Shown one piece after another: positions 11,993 through 21,846 of a DNA stretch of 64,000 bases. Every line of letters begins with the position of its first letter. Positions within the stretch are counted from its first letter, which is position 1. The stretch is from Adiantum capillus-veneris (lineage: Eukaryota > Streptophyta > Polypodiopsida > Polypodiales > Pteridaceae): assembly GCA_014529385.2 (NCBI GenBank), contig CM043953.1, forward strand, positions 89,458,342 through 89,522,341, given 5' to 3'. A program made the position numbers and the translations under genes. The notes beneath the pieces were generated by a model, which was not told the origin of the DNA, searched no databases, and worked only from the letters and a program-made list of their open reading frames with translations.

Positions 11993-12365
11993 TGGGCCTT
12001 GTACGAAATGCCAGGTCAGCTTAGAGAGAGATAATAAAAAGTCCCTAATTTCATTTTTGATATTCACTTTCAAAAAAACTCAGATATCAGATTTGGGGGG
12101 TACGTTTATTAAAACTCTCAAAAAGTGTTCAGACAATGATAACATACGACGGCTCCGAATTGAACGCCGATTATCTCAATCTTTTGGATTTTTCAAAACT
12201 AAGATTTGGAGCTCAACGAGGTGCATTGAATGTTATTCTTCTCCTCACTTTCGCGTCTCTCTTGCTTTTCGCCTGCGCGTAGTCTCTTCCCTTGAGCTCT
12301 CTTGCATTTGCTCCACTCTTGTGCTCTCCTCTGTTTTGAGCTTTCTCATTCACCAAGTCGTCTCA

Positions 12366-15133
12366 ATGTCATTATCATCTTCACACAGAACTCAGACGAG
12401 GAGTCAAAACGATGTGTATCATATGCATATCAAACTGTCCAGAGAATACGAGCCCCTCCATAAGAAGAATAAGCGAGACATCCTTTCCGAAGCTTCAAAA
12501 GAGAACTACAGATTTCAAGGTAAAAAAAGCATCGATCTTTGGGTGGATGGCAGGATGTATCCTGAGCATCCTATCACCAACTCAACTCCACCGTTCAGAA
12601 AAATAATGTCATTGTTGAACTACGTAGGAGACGGTTATTCTGGTTTATATGGCTACACCAAGCATTTGGCAGCTAGAAGTGATATTCTTAAGCTTGAGAG
12701 AGACCTTGCACACAAAGAAAACTTTTGCTTGAAGCAAACTGTGACAGAGTGCGCTCAGCAAAACTTAAAGGCAAGGACGAAAGCATCACGCAGCTCACGC
12801 AGGATCTCAGAGAAAAAAATATTGTCTTGGCTCCTCGGTCAAGAGAATGACGCTTACGAGACATTGAACAACTGAAGGTTGTTTTGGGGGTTTGAAGAAG
12901 AGGGTTAAAGCAATCAAGTAAGATTATCATTCAAGCATGTTTAATTCATCTTTACATTTGTAGTTTTATATCTTACTTTTTATATTTATGCTTAGATCTT
13001 TGCTACATCCTCAGTCACATATTGACATCATCACACCAACTTCTTCGATTCCTTATGGTCTCATACTAAAACGCAAAGATGTTGCCGGACTTTTGGACGA
13101 TAAGCGCTACTACAAGATTGTTGCTAAGCAACTTGACACTCTTTTGAAACAGAATCAACTCCAAACATGTGATGTTCAATCAATTCTGGATGAATCCGGA
13201 AGATCCAACAAAGGTTATTCTACAATTTTTAGGTATGTCTGGTGTTTGAATCAATTGTCTTCTGTAGCATTTGAAAACTTGGAAATAGTCCATTTACTTA
13301 ATTTTTTGTTTACAGAACTATGCAGCAACAAAGTAAGAAGTTCAATCTCAAGCACACATTGCTGCCAAATCCTTTCTCCATTCGAAAGACAAGACTGGAG
13401 GTCAACCAGGAAGTGCTTCAGACATTGGGCACTCCTTTTGACATTGAAGCAATGTACAGATTGCCATCAACAGAGGAAGTGGTCTATGACAAATACAATA
13501 ATATATTTTATGATCTGGTAGCTTTGGAGACATATATTGTTCAATTGTTCGAGGTTTCTCAAGAGGAATGCAATGGAGTTTTGAAGTTTGTGCTTAAACT
13601 GGATGAGTGCGAGCTAGTGAAAGAGATAAAGGTTGAGCGTGTCACAATAACACTTATGAATAGAGCATTAGATAAAAGTATTGCTGCAGACAACCCTAGA
13701 AACTTTAGTGTGCAATCCGAAAACAATATTTTATTATTAGCCACATTCAAGGTTTGATATCAACAAGTTTTTGCTTAAAAAAATGGTTAGACATGTTTCA
13801 TTTGATTGGTTTGGTTTTCCCATTTCAGGTGCCTGCAGAGAATTTCGATATTCTTAACTGGGTTTTCCATCAAACAAGTATTCTTGAAGTCATAAGCCAA
13901 CAGAGAAATGGAAAGACACTCGATGTATTAGGCATGGGTTCATACACAGTAGAGTGGCATATGGCTGGAGATCTCAAAACCCTAAAGTGTATGTACAACA
14001 TCTCAAAAGGAGCAACAAGTAAAAGCCCTTGTTTGTATTGCATGGGAGGAGTCATTGGTCTTGGACAAAAGAAATTGGAGGAGAGCACCAGACCGACACT
14101 TGTAGGACCTTAACTTCCGCCCAGTGTTGGATATTCCACTATCTAGAGTACATATTTTCACGATGCATGCACTCTACAAAATCATTGAGAAACTTATGTT
14201 TCTGTACATTTGTTTTTCTTGGACCACTCGGCCAACATCAGCAAAACAAAGGGCTATATTATCATTGGAAACAGTTTTCTCAGATATGGGCTTGCATGGA
14301 GGACATGTGAAAATAGAGCAGGACGAGAAGAGGTCTAAGAATGGTCGAGATGTGCCAAAGAATTTGTCTATTGGCGGTGTGAAAGCCTGTCTCTTCTTGT
14401 CGATGCCAACAAGTGGCAGACAACACAAAATCCAAAATGCTCAAGAAAGGTTGACATTGAGATACAACCGGTGGAGAAACCTGCACAATGCAGTGGTTGA
14501 CCACGCAGATAATGGTGCAGCAAGGACTCGCAAAGCGAACGTGTGGAAAAGTTTGGATTTCATATTCAAGTTTTGTGAGCTCAATACTTGGAGAGATATT
14601 GACTATACATTGTTTCAAGACGCTCTGGAGACCTTCCACAGGTCTTTCATAGCTGCATGGACAAATCAACACATAACTCAGTACATGGTATATTACTTTA
14701 TTTGATAAAATTATGATTATATATTTACATATAAACAAAAGGCTGGTCTTTTTTGCAGCATATCATATGCAACCACATGCCTTGGTTTGCTAGGCAGTAT
14801 GGTAGCTTGGCTATATGGTCTACACAAGGTATGAAGAAAACTCACTACCAAGCCCGTACTGGCTATTTCAGCCACACTGGTCACGGAGGTGGTGCAAACA
14901 AAGCCAACAGTTTGGTGGAACTACATCAATGGACTTATCGAAAACTTATGCATAGAACACACCGAAAGGAATGTGTCAAAGACAGTCAGATTGGCCAAGC
15001 AATGAGATTAGCAAGCAAACGACGGAAGAAGGAAATATGGGAGGCATCTTCTGCGGCATCGCGACATGCAGAGGGGCGACTTCAAAAAGAACGCATTGGA
15101 AAAACTTGGACAATTCCGACCCAAGTTGTTTGA
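12366..15133 (+). pseudogene. Gene A: multi-exon transposase-like protein (decayed)
   Basis: Likely exons are 12366-12917, 12996-13232, 13316-13751, 13829-14687 and 14759-15133. The introns are 71-83 bp with GT..AG ends, and the last three joins keep frame. Exon 1 is low-complexity and then coiled coil, with a probable shift near 12740. Exon 3 has a LDECELVKEIKVERVTI segment. Exon 4 has AGDLKTLKCMYNISKGATS, then the CLYC pair and DLNFRPVLDIPL. Exon 5 has ARQYGSLAIWSTQGMKKTH and SHTGHGGG. This layout (GDLK, ASSK-PCxxC, HALxxIxEKL, YGSLxxxSxQGxExxH) resembles uncharacterised transposase-like proteins I have seen in eukaryotes, but I cannot name the family. Lesions are a one-base insertion at about 14042 just after CLYC and a TAG at 14103-14105. 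I infer it is the element's recombinase because it is the largest gene. Confidence 0.6.
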
Positions 15134-15909
15134 GACTTCCTAAAGATAGCACATTGTAACACAATATAATTTTTTGTGCGAAGAGAAGACAACCAGTCAC
15201 AAAAGTGAGAAACATAATGTACTCACTGTTTTGATAGAAAATGTACTATTTTTTTGCATCGATAATATACATTGGAGCTTCTCTATTCTTCATCTTTGTC
15301 AAGAAAAGTTACAAAATATTCTGGCCTTTTTGCCTGCTGTGTGTTATCGTCTTCTTCTTGCCTTGGTCTTTTGCAACCTAGCAGGTTCGTTTGTCGACAA
15401 TACATTTGTCTCCACCTCCACAGCCACAAGAGACATTTCTTCAGTAGGAAGATGCGCAATTGATTGTTTATTGCGAAACATAGCATGCTTGTCATACTCT
15501 AGTAATTGCACAGGGTCAGTGATTCAGCATGCCAAACCATATGCTGCTTGGGTCAAAAAATAGCGACTACACAAACCATACATTCCTGGCCCTTGGCCAA
15601 ACGTATACAATGCGGCCTTTTTTTTAAAAGCATTATTTTATCTGCGTTCCACCTAATGACGGCCCCTCCTAAATATCTTGAAAGTGTCTTCAATGTCATC
15701 AAGGGTAGCTCCGCGTTGTCATTGGAGAAGGACGAATGGAAGACCAAAAAACTCGGATACTTAAAGATTTTTTAAGTATTGGCCGAGAGAGGAATTCTTT
15801 CCTAAATCTCCCATGCCTCGTCCACGAGGGCGAGGAATGAAGGTATCGTCATAGACCACCAATTGCAACAAATTAAAGTAATGAAATGAGATAAGTAGAA
15901 ACCAAAAAG

Positions 15910-16913
15910 TTAAGGCAAATAAAAAAATATTATCTTCTGGTTTTCATCTTTCTCAAGTAAGTCCTCATTCCATAGGTTGCTGCCGCCCTGACCTCCAGTG
16001 GGCGCATTGGAGGTTGAGGCCAAAGATGATGAAGAAGTGCTTGCCTTGCCCATTTCTTCAATCCCTAGCCTTTTTTGCACTTCCATGAACTCCTTTTCTA
16101 TTGGAAGCGTGCACTCATACCTAAAAACATCATTGTAAATCATCACAAGTGCACTTGCGGGGTCAACGAACTCATCTTCACTTACATGGGCATCTACAAT
16201 AGAATACTTGTCGTGCTCAGGGTCAATGACAGAATCATCCTCTTCGAGATTCTGTGCCACAATGGTAAGGCAATAGTCCTCTCAAAGGTCAAAAAGCTCC
16301 ATAATGTCGTTAAGCATGACATACTGAAAATCACCAATAGGTATGGTAGGTAGAACACTAGTAGGCAAAGCACCCTCCTGAAGCTGGACTCCCTCTGAAA
16401 CCTGCAAGGCAAGGCTTCCCCGAGACTTGGGCTCTTGACCCTCCCCAGTCTGATCCTCTAGCAAGGCCTCTGCAACATCAACATGCTCATCCAAAATTAA
16501 ATGCAAATATAAAATAAAACCTGCATAATATTCAGCAACTCGACACTTGCGGTTATGAAGTGTACACTTGTAGTCTGTTATCCACAAGTGCACTTGCAGC
16601 TTAAGGCAACTCCTAGAAAATATGTGTTTCTTGGAGGAGTCCGAATTGATATCCTTCATGTGAACAAAACGAACTCCTTGTATCTCGACAGTGCCACCGG
16701 ACGTTTGCTGTTGGTAGGTCTGCTCAAAACCCCATAGGTAATGTTGCGCGGAGACAATCCACTATGCAAAGAAAAATCTAGATTGAACATCGGCCTGATC
16801 TCTCTCTCACGATGCTGAAGCCCAATGCAGTATAGAAAATGAGATAGTTTTTCTTGGGGGGCATCCTGAGAGCAAGGCACTTCTTCCTCTGCTTCAACAT
16901 CGAAGGGGTCCAT
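15910..16913 (-). pseudogene. Gene B: unrecognised protein of the transposon, minus strand
   Basis: The ATG at 16913 opens MDPFDVEAEEEVPCSQ. The frame continues for about 85 residues to KEFVLF and then shifts one base into KDINSDSSKKHIFSRSCLKL, then ITDYKCTLHNRKCRVAEYYAG. A short GT..AG intron may follow near 16470-16520. Two further acidic, Ser-rich open stretches run to about 15910 (PASALVMIYNDVFRYECTLP and a Ser/Gly-rich tail). I recognise no domain. The Cys/His spacing in CTLHNRKC is suggestive but not diagnostic. It is divergent from gene C across the dyad array and convergent with gene A, so it probably shares the intergenic control region with C. Confidence 0.45.
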
Positions 16914-17044
16914 AACGGAAATTCAAAAGCGAAGATAGATAAGAGAGCAAAACATCCAAACAAAGGGCAAATGGGGGAGCAAGTCATATTTATAGGACTC
17001 CCGAGGACATTGATTATATCGATTGACGTGCATCATGGGGCCGC

Positions 17045-17440
17045 CGTGCATCATGCAGTTGCCGTGATGATTACGCCACGTGTCAGCCGCTGAGGAACGG
17101 TTGTGCCACAACGCGAAACTGGTGCCGCCACTCCAAAAAAGCACCGCTATCACGTTTTGGCGCGATAGCTTGTTGTCGCGTCATAACGCCATAAGGCCAA
17201 TCCAGAGTACTTAGAAACGCCCCGTATCGCGTTGTGACGCGACGCCTTTTTGTCGCGCCACCCGTGCATCATGCAGTTGCCGTGATGATTACGCCACCTA
17301 TCAGCCGTCGTGAAACGGTCGCGCCACAACGCGAAACTGGTGTTGTTGCTTCACAAAAGCACCACTATCGCGTTTTGGCGCGACAGTACTCAGGAACGCC
17401 CCGTATCGTGTTGTGACACAACGCTTTTTTGTCGCGCCAC
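17045..17440. repeat. Tandem copies of a ~218-bp GC-rich unit
   Basis: CGTGCATCATGCAGTTGCCG at 17045 recurs at 17263, and flanking text recurs with the same 218-bp offset (for example 17101 to 17319 and 17150 to 17368). The second copy lacks about 39 bp after 17383, so later offsets are 179 bp. Much of the unit is made of the 16-bp dyads annotated separately. Confidence 0.8.
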
Positions 17441-17634
17441 AGTGCGATACTTGTGGTCAAACTAACCGGGACTTTACGTATCGCGTTATGACGCGACAAC
17501 ATTTTGTCTTGCCACAATGCGAACAATGCAATTCGGAACCATCAGGGTTCGCCTCCTCGCGTTGTGCCGCGGCATACCGTTGTTGCTAGGGCAACCCGTT
17601 GGGACGCATCTTTCCTCATCGTGCCACACCGCGA
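17101..17634. promoter_or_regulatory. Array of 16-bp dyad sites, consensus TCGCGT-TGTG-ACGCGA
   Basis: Perfect or near-perfect dyads start at 17227 and 17481 (TCGCGT-NNNN-ACGCGA), 17319 (TCGCGC-CACA-ACGCGA) and 17368 (TCGCGT-TTTG-GCGCGA). Degenerate copies start at 17101, 17150, 17176, 17253 (half site), 17406, 17432, 17507, 17557 and 17619. The core alternates between TTGTG and CACAA, meaning site orientation flips. Successive starts are mostly 26 or 49-51 bp apart, so pairs recur about every 75 bp. The array fills the gap between the divergent genes B and C and is far more CpG-rich than its surroundings. It looks like a protein-binding array, either for the transposase or for control of B and C. 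That role is inferred. Confidence 0.75.
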
Positions 17635-17906
17635 ATACGAAGTGCCACTAATTTCGGCACCACTAATATTGTGTTGAGTCCCGATGTGCCACGTGGTGCG
17701 TAATCATTATGCTCGCACGCTTCCCGTCATACCTTGCAATGTCATGATTAATGCAGCCGCCTCTTCTCATTATACTTATTTCACTAATATAAACACCCCC
17801 CTCCCCCCCTTTTTTCTCATCGTTTTTTCCGAAGTGTCTCTAGTCACTGTGCATTTTTACCCACATCCAGATTTCCATATTTCCTCGCATTCTCCTCGTT
17901 GAGGCC

Positions 17907-18335
17907 ATGGCCCGCACAAAGCAAACAACAAGGAACATTTATCCTTGCCAGTCTGGTCCGCAGGGCCAGGCTAGCTCGTCTGCAGTGCAACCGTCAACAT
18001 CGCAGGTGATTCCAGGCAAGACCATGCCGCAGTTACGGGCAACAATGCGAAGAAGAGGATACGAGCAAAATAGGAGTGTTCTACTCAAACTTCGTAAGCT
18101 CCAAAAGCACATTTCATTGGCAATACCTAAACTGCCATTCCAGAGAGTTGTTCGCGAGATTTGCGAGCAACACAACCTGAATTTTCGGTGGTCTCGAAGT
18201 GCAATGGGGTGCTTGCACTAGGCTGCCGAGGATTTTTTTGTAGAGCTTTTCTAGGACAGCTACATGCTCTCGGCCCACATCCATAGGGCAACATCGATGC
18301 CGTGAGACATCAACACACTTCGCCTTCTCAGGTTC
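17907..18335 (+). pseudogene. Histone H3-like (CENH3-like) domain within gene C
   Basis: About 143 codons align end to end with H3 (136 residues): N-tail MARTKQT, alpha-N, LPFQRVVREI, the alpha-2 region and a final DINTLRLLR in place of DIQLARRIR. The tail is unlike canonical H3 beyond residue 10, and the core is strongly diverged, as in centromeric H3 variants. It lacks the RFQS context of normal H3, reading NFRWSRSAM instead. The three stops can each be explained by one base change (for example CAG or GAG to TAG, CGA to TGA). It may be a captured host gene or an old native module of the element. Confidence 0.65.
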
Positions 18336-19928
18336 AGGTATGACAAAACAATATCGCCTGTCGATATTTCAGACCAAAAGATGGACAATATTCTTAGAAT
18401 ACCACCTATTGACAAGGTCAAAGTTCATGAAGTGTCTACACAAATGCATGGATACAGCACCCGTCTCAACACCGAGCGGGACACAACAGAAGACGAAAGT
18501 GAAAGATTGGAGCAGTTGCGCCTTGAGATGATGGAGGAACAAATGGAAGATGCCATCATCGATGCCAACGCTGATGATTTGTCATTGATGTTTCCCTATT
18601 TCCATGTTGGCCTTCCTCTGTGGGGACGCATTCTGTATTTTCCCTATCACCCCCACAAGATTGCAATTTTACAGAACCGGACGAGGGAACTCACAGACTC
18701 AAATCATCAATTGCTTGCTTTGGTGCGTGCTATTCTTTTTTTCACAATAAATTCTTTTAATATATTCAATTTTGTATAACACGAATTTCTTTACAGTTTT
18801 GTACTTTCAAATTTGCCGTGGAATATGCAAGATGATGTTGCCGTCCTTGACTCAAACCTCTCGGTCGATTTGACGGCCGAGGATACATCTTTAGTGGAAG
18901 TAGTTGACTGGTTCCAGTCATTGAACATGGAGACGGTAAAATTTTTTGTTCTGGCTTATCATGAAGGGTACGCAATGTTTTCAATAGTGAAATTATTTTA
19001 TCTTGAACTCTAATTTTTTGTGATGACATATGTTTTGCTTATGTTTATTTGTAATAGCGCTCATTGGAGTCTTGTTCTCTTACACCTTGAACGAAACCGG
19101 TGCTACCTTGCTAATTCATCCCATGGATTTCATGGTGAAGTACGTAGGTAAGAGGTTTTGTATTTTGTTCGACATCGCTTAGAATTTTGTTAAAAGTTGC
19201 TAATGAAATTTAATTGTATTTTGCGCAGATCTGTTCGGCAGCTTGTGTTTGCTATTGAAGCTTTAACACAAGAGCACATATATGAGAATCTTACGATTAT
19301 TAGTTGCAAAGTCCCTAAGCAGGACGATGCCTACTCTTGTGGATGGAGAGTCTTAATCAATGCAAAAATTTTGTTAGGGGTCATGCTTGATGGAAGTCGT
19401 AGAAGTGTAAGCATTTGACACTCGTTTACAGATTTGTATCTTAATAAGTTAGTCGCTATGTTAATAAACATGATGCTCTAAACACAGGTAAGAAATTTGG
19501 AAGATTGTTCAAAGGCTGATGTTTCTTCGTTTAGAAACAGAATGATTGAAAACTTGATCAATTGCGTGACCATGCGTCCAGACGGAGCACGTGATGCTTT
19601 TATCCCGCCAGCACCAAGGCCCACGCCTAGGCCTCCGCCGACAAGATACCCCTTGTCTGCCATACCAACACAAGCACATATCAATATCTCCCCAGATGCC
19701 TCCCCAACCCAAGCTCCCTCCAGCTCTCGTCCTCAAGAAACAGCTTCAAAACCCTCAAACCCCCCACCCAGCACCTCTCTTGCTCATGAAGCAGCTCCGG
19801 AGCCCCCAAACCCCCCACCCAACACCTCTCCTACTCATGAAGCAGCTCCAGAGCCCCCAAACCCCCAAGCCACCACCTCTCCTCAACCTCAATCAACAGC
19901 CCCCACATCACTGCACACACAAGGTTAG
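17907..19928 (+). pseudogene. Gene C: histone H3-like module joined to a C48 (Ulp1-type) cysteine protease
   Basis: The ATG at 17907 opens MARTKQTTRN, matching the H3 tail start. The tail then diverges. VLLKLRKLQKHISLAIPKLP and FQRVVREI match the H3 alpha-N and alpha-1 helices. The same frame continues colinearly with the rest of the H3 fold (AAEDFF, ELF, HIHRATSMP, DINTLRLLR), broken by TAG 18219-18221, TAG 18252-18254 and TGA 18303-18305. Without leaving that frame it runs through KMDNILRIPP and an acidic coiled stretch to 18722. Later exons at about 18797-18967, 19058-19147, 19229-19406 and 19488-19928 give HEG-AHWSLVLLHL and VPKQDDAYSCGW, the C48 catalytic His and Cys segments, then a Pro-rich tail with about three repeats of PPNPPPNTSPTHEAAPE. 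The first intron join is off by one base. C48 enzymes cleave SUMO-like modifiers. Confidence 0.65.
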
Positions 19929-20303
19929 AAAGAGATTATGAAATGTACTTTTGACAAATTGATTACACGTAGTGGATTGAAATTTGACTTTTGTTTTGAT
20001 TATGGTTCAAAGTTTACAAAATGTTGTGTACAGCTTTCCAAAAAAATAGGAGAGTGAGGATCCAATGGTGTTTGGTAATGTAGAGAGCTGCCTTTGTCGA
20101 GTAATCTTTGAGAATAGTATTTGAATCATTGTGTACAGTTACTTCACTATTTCAAGTTTGTCTCGATGGTAATCTGTGCACAAAGAGTCGTATTTTTTTG
20201 TCTGTGAGGTACCTGCAATGCAACATACGCGATAAGACATTAGGATACATGAGCACGATAGAAACATCAACGTATAAAAGTAATACATGTAGCTTAGTAC
20301 TTT

Positions 20304-21485
20304 TCACATGTTACACTTGAAAACAAATTTTGAAAGCAAATTGAGATCGGACTCATTTAACAGATCCTCTCGAACCTGTCTTAAAGTGACATTTGATCTG
20401 ACCACAATAACTGTAAGCAAATAATTTGAAAACCATATCTCGATGGACATCAAGAGATTAAAAGCATTGTCACTTAAATCTTGATCCATAGCTACCAACT
20501 GACTATTCACTCGATGCCACCTCATGTAGTAGAAAGAAACTATAAAATACTGTGATTCTATCATACACTTGCACACAACCGAGCGCTTGTCAACTTTTCA
20601 CAAAATGCCTTCAGAATTACTGACATCCCAATTATCATCCAAAAAATCAAGGCAAGTTTGGGATTTGCAGATGAACATGGTTTCTATTTTTCTAACCTCC
20701 TCATCGTGGAAGAAATCTATAAATACATGTAATGGCATAAATAGACTGACTTGTACTTGCCTGCTTGCAATGTTTGGTCGCAAACACTTCAAAATTTCCT
20801 GATGAAGCTTGAGTTTAAAACACTCAGAGGTTTATGAAGTTGAAACTGGCTACTTTGGGGAATCTTGTTTGGGAAGAGGAAAAGGTTTCAAAGTGCCAAA
20901 TCCATGGACAGAGCAAGGGGCGTTGTAAAAGTAGTCGTAAAAGAAAACTCCCCTCTCTGTGAGAGCTCTTCTCGCACTAGTTCTGTACATAAGTTCTCCC
21001 ACCAAAGCATGAAAAGTATCAAAAATACCAATTATGCACTCAACTGGTTGCCAGTCTTCTTTGTTAGAAGGATAAATATCTGCAAAAACAAAAGATAAGA
21101 GAATGGTCACAATAAATAGTCAACAAAATAACTTGAAGGATCTTTAAAGACTTTTTAGCAATATAGTAGTCACATAGTTTGGTCTATGAGCAGGAAACCC
21201 CAAAGGTGACTATTGTAGTCGTAGTTCAGAGTGCATATATGCATGCTCAATGAGCACCTCTTTCATTGTCTTTCCCGTTTGAGACAAGCGAAAATCTTTC
21301 ACACGTCCTTTGTAGTTGTTGATAAATTCATTCGACATCCGTTTTCTTCTTCTTGTTTGAAGCAGAACCCAACTACCAATGGTGACTGTGGTAGACATCT
21401 AGCGACCATGGTCTACGTCAAAGCTATTGAATAGTTCCACAGATTTAACAGAGGCGGATGGTCGTCGTGGTCGTCTTCCTTCCAT
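20304..21485 (-). pseudogene. Gene D: unrecognised protein of the transposon, minus strand
   Basis: The ATG at 21485 opens MEGRRPRRPSAS. A TAG at 21399-21401 is followed in the same frame by TVTIGSWVLLQTRRRKRMSN and then FINNYKGRVKDF to about 21210. After a likely intron with acceptor TTTTTGCAG, an exon from 21079 to about 20850 reads VECIIGIFDTFHALVGELMY and TERGVFFYDYF. The last part (about 20830-20304) has LFMPLHVFIDFFHDEEVRKI, a TGA, and LSDNAFNLLMSIEIWFSNYL. I recognise no family. Its convergent position with gene C and its enclosure by the same TIRs make it part of the element. Confidence 0.4.
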
Positions 21486-21820
21486 CTCTGCTTCTATTAG
21501 CTGCGAAGTGACACTGCGCAAAAACGATAGAAGAAAAGAGGCTCACTAGTTTACACAAGAAGTAGTGGCTTGAAAAGTGTTCATCAAAAGGTGTGCCTCA
21601 TTGAATATGAGTTATGGCACATTCGGCGTTCGTCGCCCATGGCAGGGAATAATTTGCACAAATCGCGTCATATCCTCTTATTCAGATCTTTTTAATAGAA
21701 AAAACTCTTTTTTGAAAACGCAAAAATTTGAGATAAAAATCAAATAAATTGGAGCTACCGTTGTGGTGACTCAAACTCTATTGGTCGAACAACATTCTCT
21801 CTCTAACGCCAAAAAGTCCT

Positions 21821-21846
21821 TTTTTGAGTCCAAACTTTTCCTAATG
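21821..21846 (-). repeat. Right terminal inverted repeat (26 bp)
   Basis: Exact reverse complement of 11967-11992. The flanking gypsy-1 sequence resumes at 21847 (CTATCGATGG). Confidence 0.9.

Larger units (their letters stand above)
11967..21846 (+). mobile_element. TIR DNA transposon of unrecognised family, 9880 bp, four genes
   Basis: The ends are perfect 26-bp inverted repeats (11967-11992 and 21821-21846) beginning CATTAGGAAAAGTTTGG. Both ends also share a subterminal TTAGAGAGAGA. Inside are two convergent gene pairs: A plus (12.4-15.1 kb) with B minus (15.9-16.9 kb), and C plus (17.9-19.9 kb) with D minus (20.3-21.5 kb). Between the divergent genes B and C is an array of 16-bp dyads. 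The element sits inside the RNase H domain of gypsy-1, whose reading frame joins across the empty site (EANYLPSI to EMIANC). No direct target duplication longer than 2 bp is visible. The region 15134-15900 has no recognisable gene. I know of no family with this gene set; C48 proteases occur in some MULEs and other large transposons, but the histone module is new to me. Confidence 0.8.

Noticed and set aside
12366-15133. Calling gene A a KDZ, RAG1/Transib or MULE transposase
   Set aside because: A few motifs (PCxxC-like pair, GDLK) recall several families, but no diagnostic set fits and I cannot run a profile search.
17234-17416. Short open frame within the dyad array
   Set aside because: It simply reads the repeated dyads; no conserved start and no similarity.
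17101-17634. CRISPR-like array
   Set aside because: Sites are 16-bp dyads with variable spacing and orientation in a eukaryotic setting; no cas genes and no uniform spacers.
18219-18305. Rescue of the H3-like stops by U-to-C RNA editing
   Set aside because: That editing is known from organelles of some land plants, not nuclear transcripts; plain decay explains the stops.
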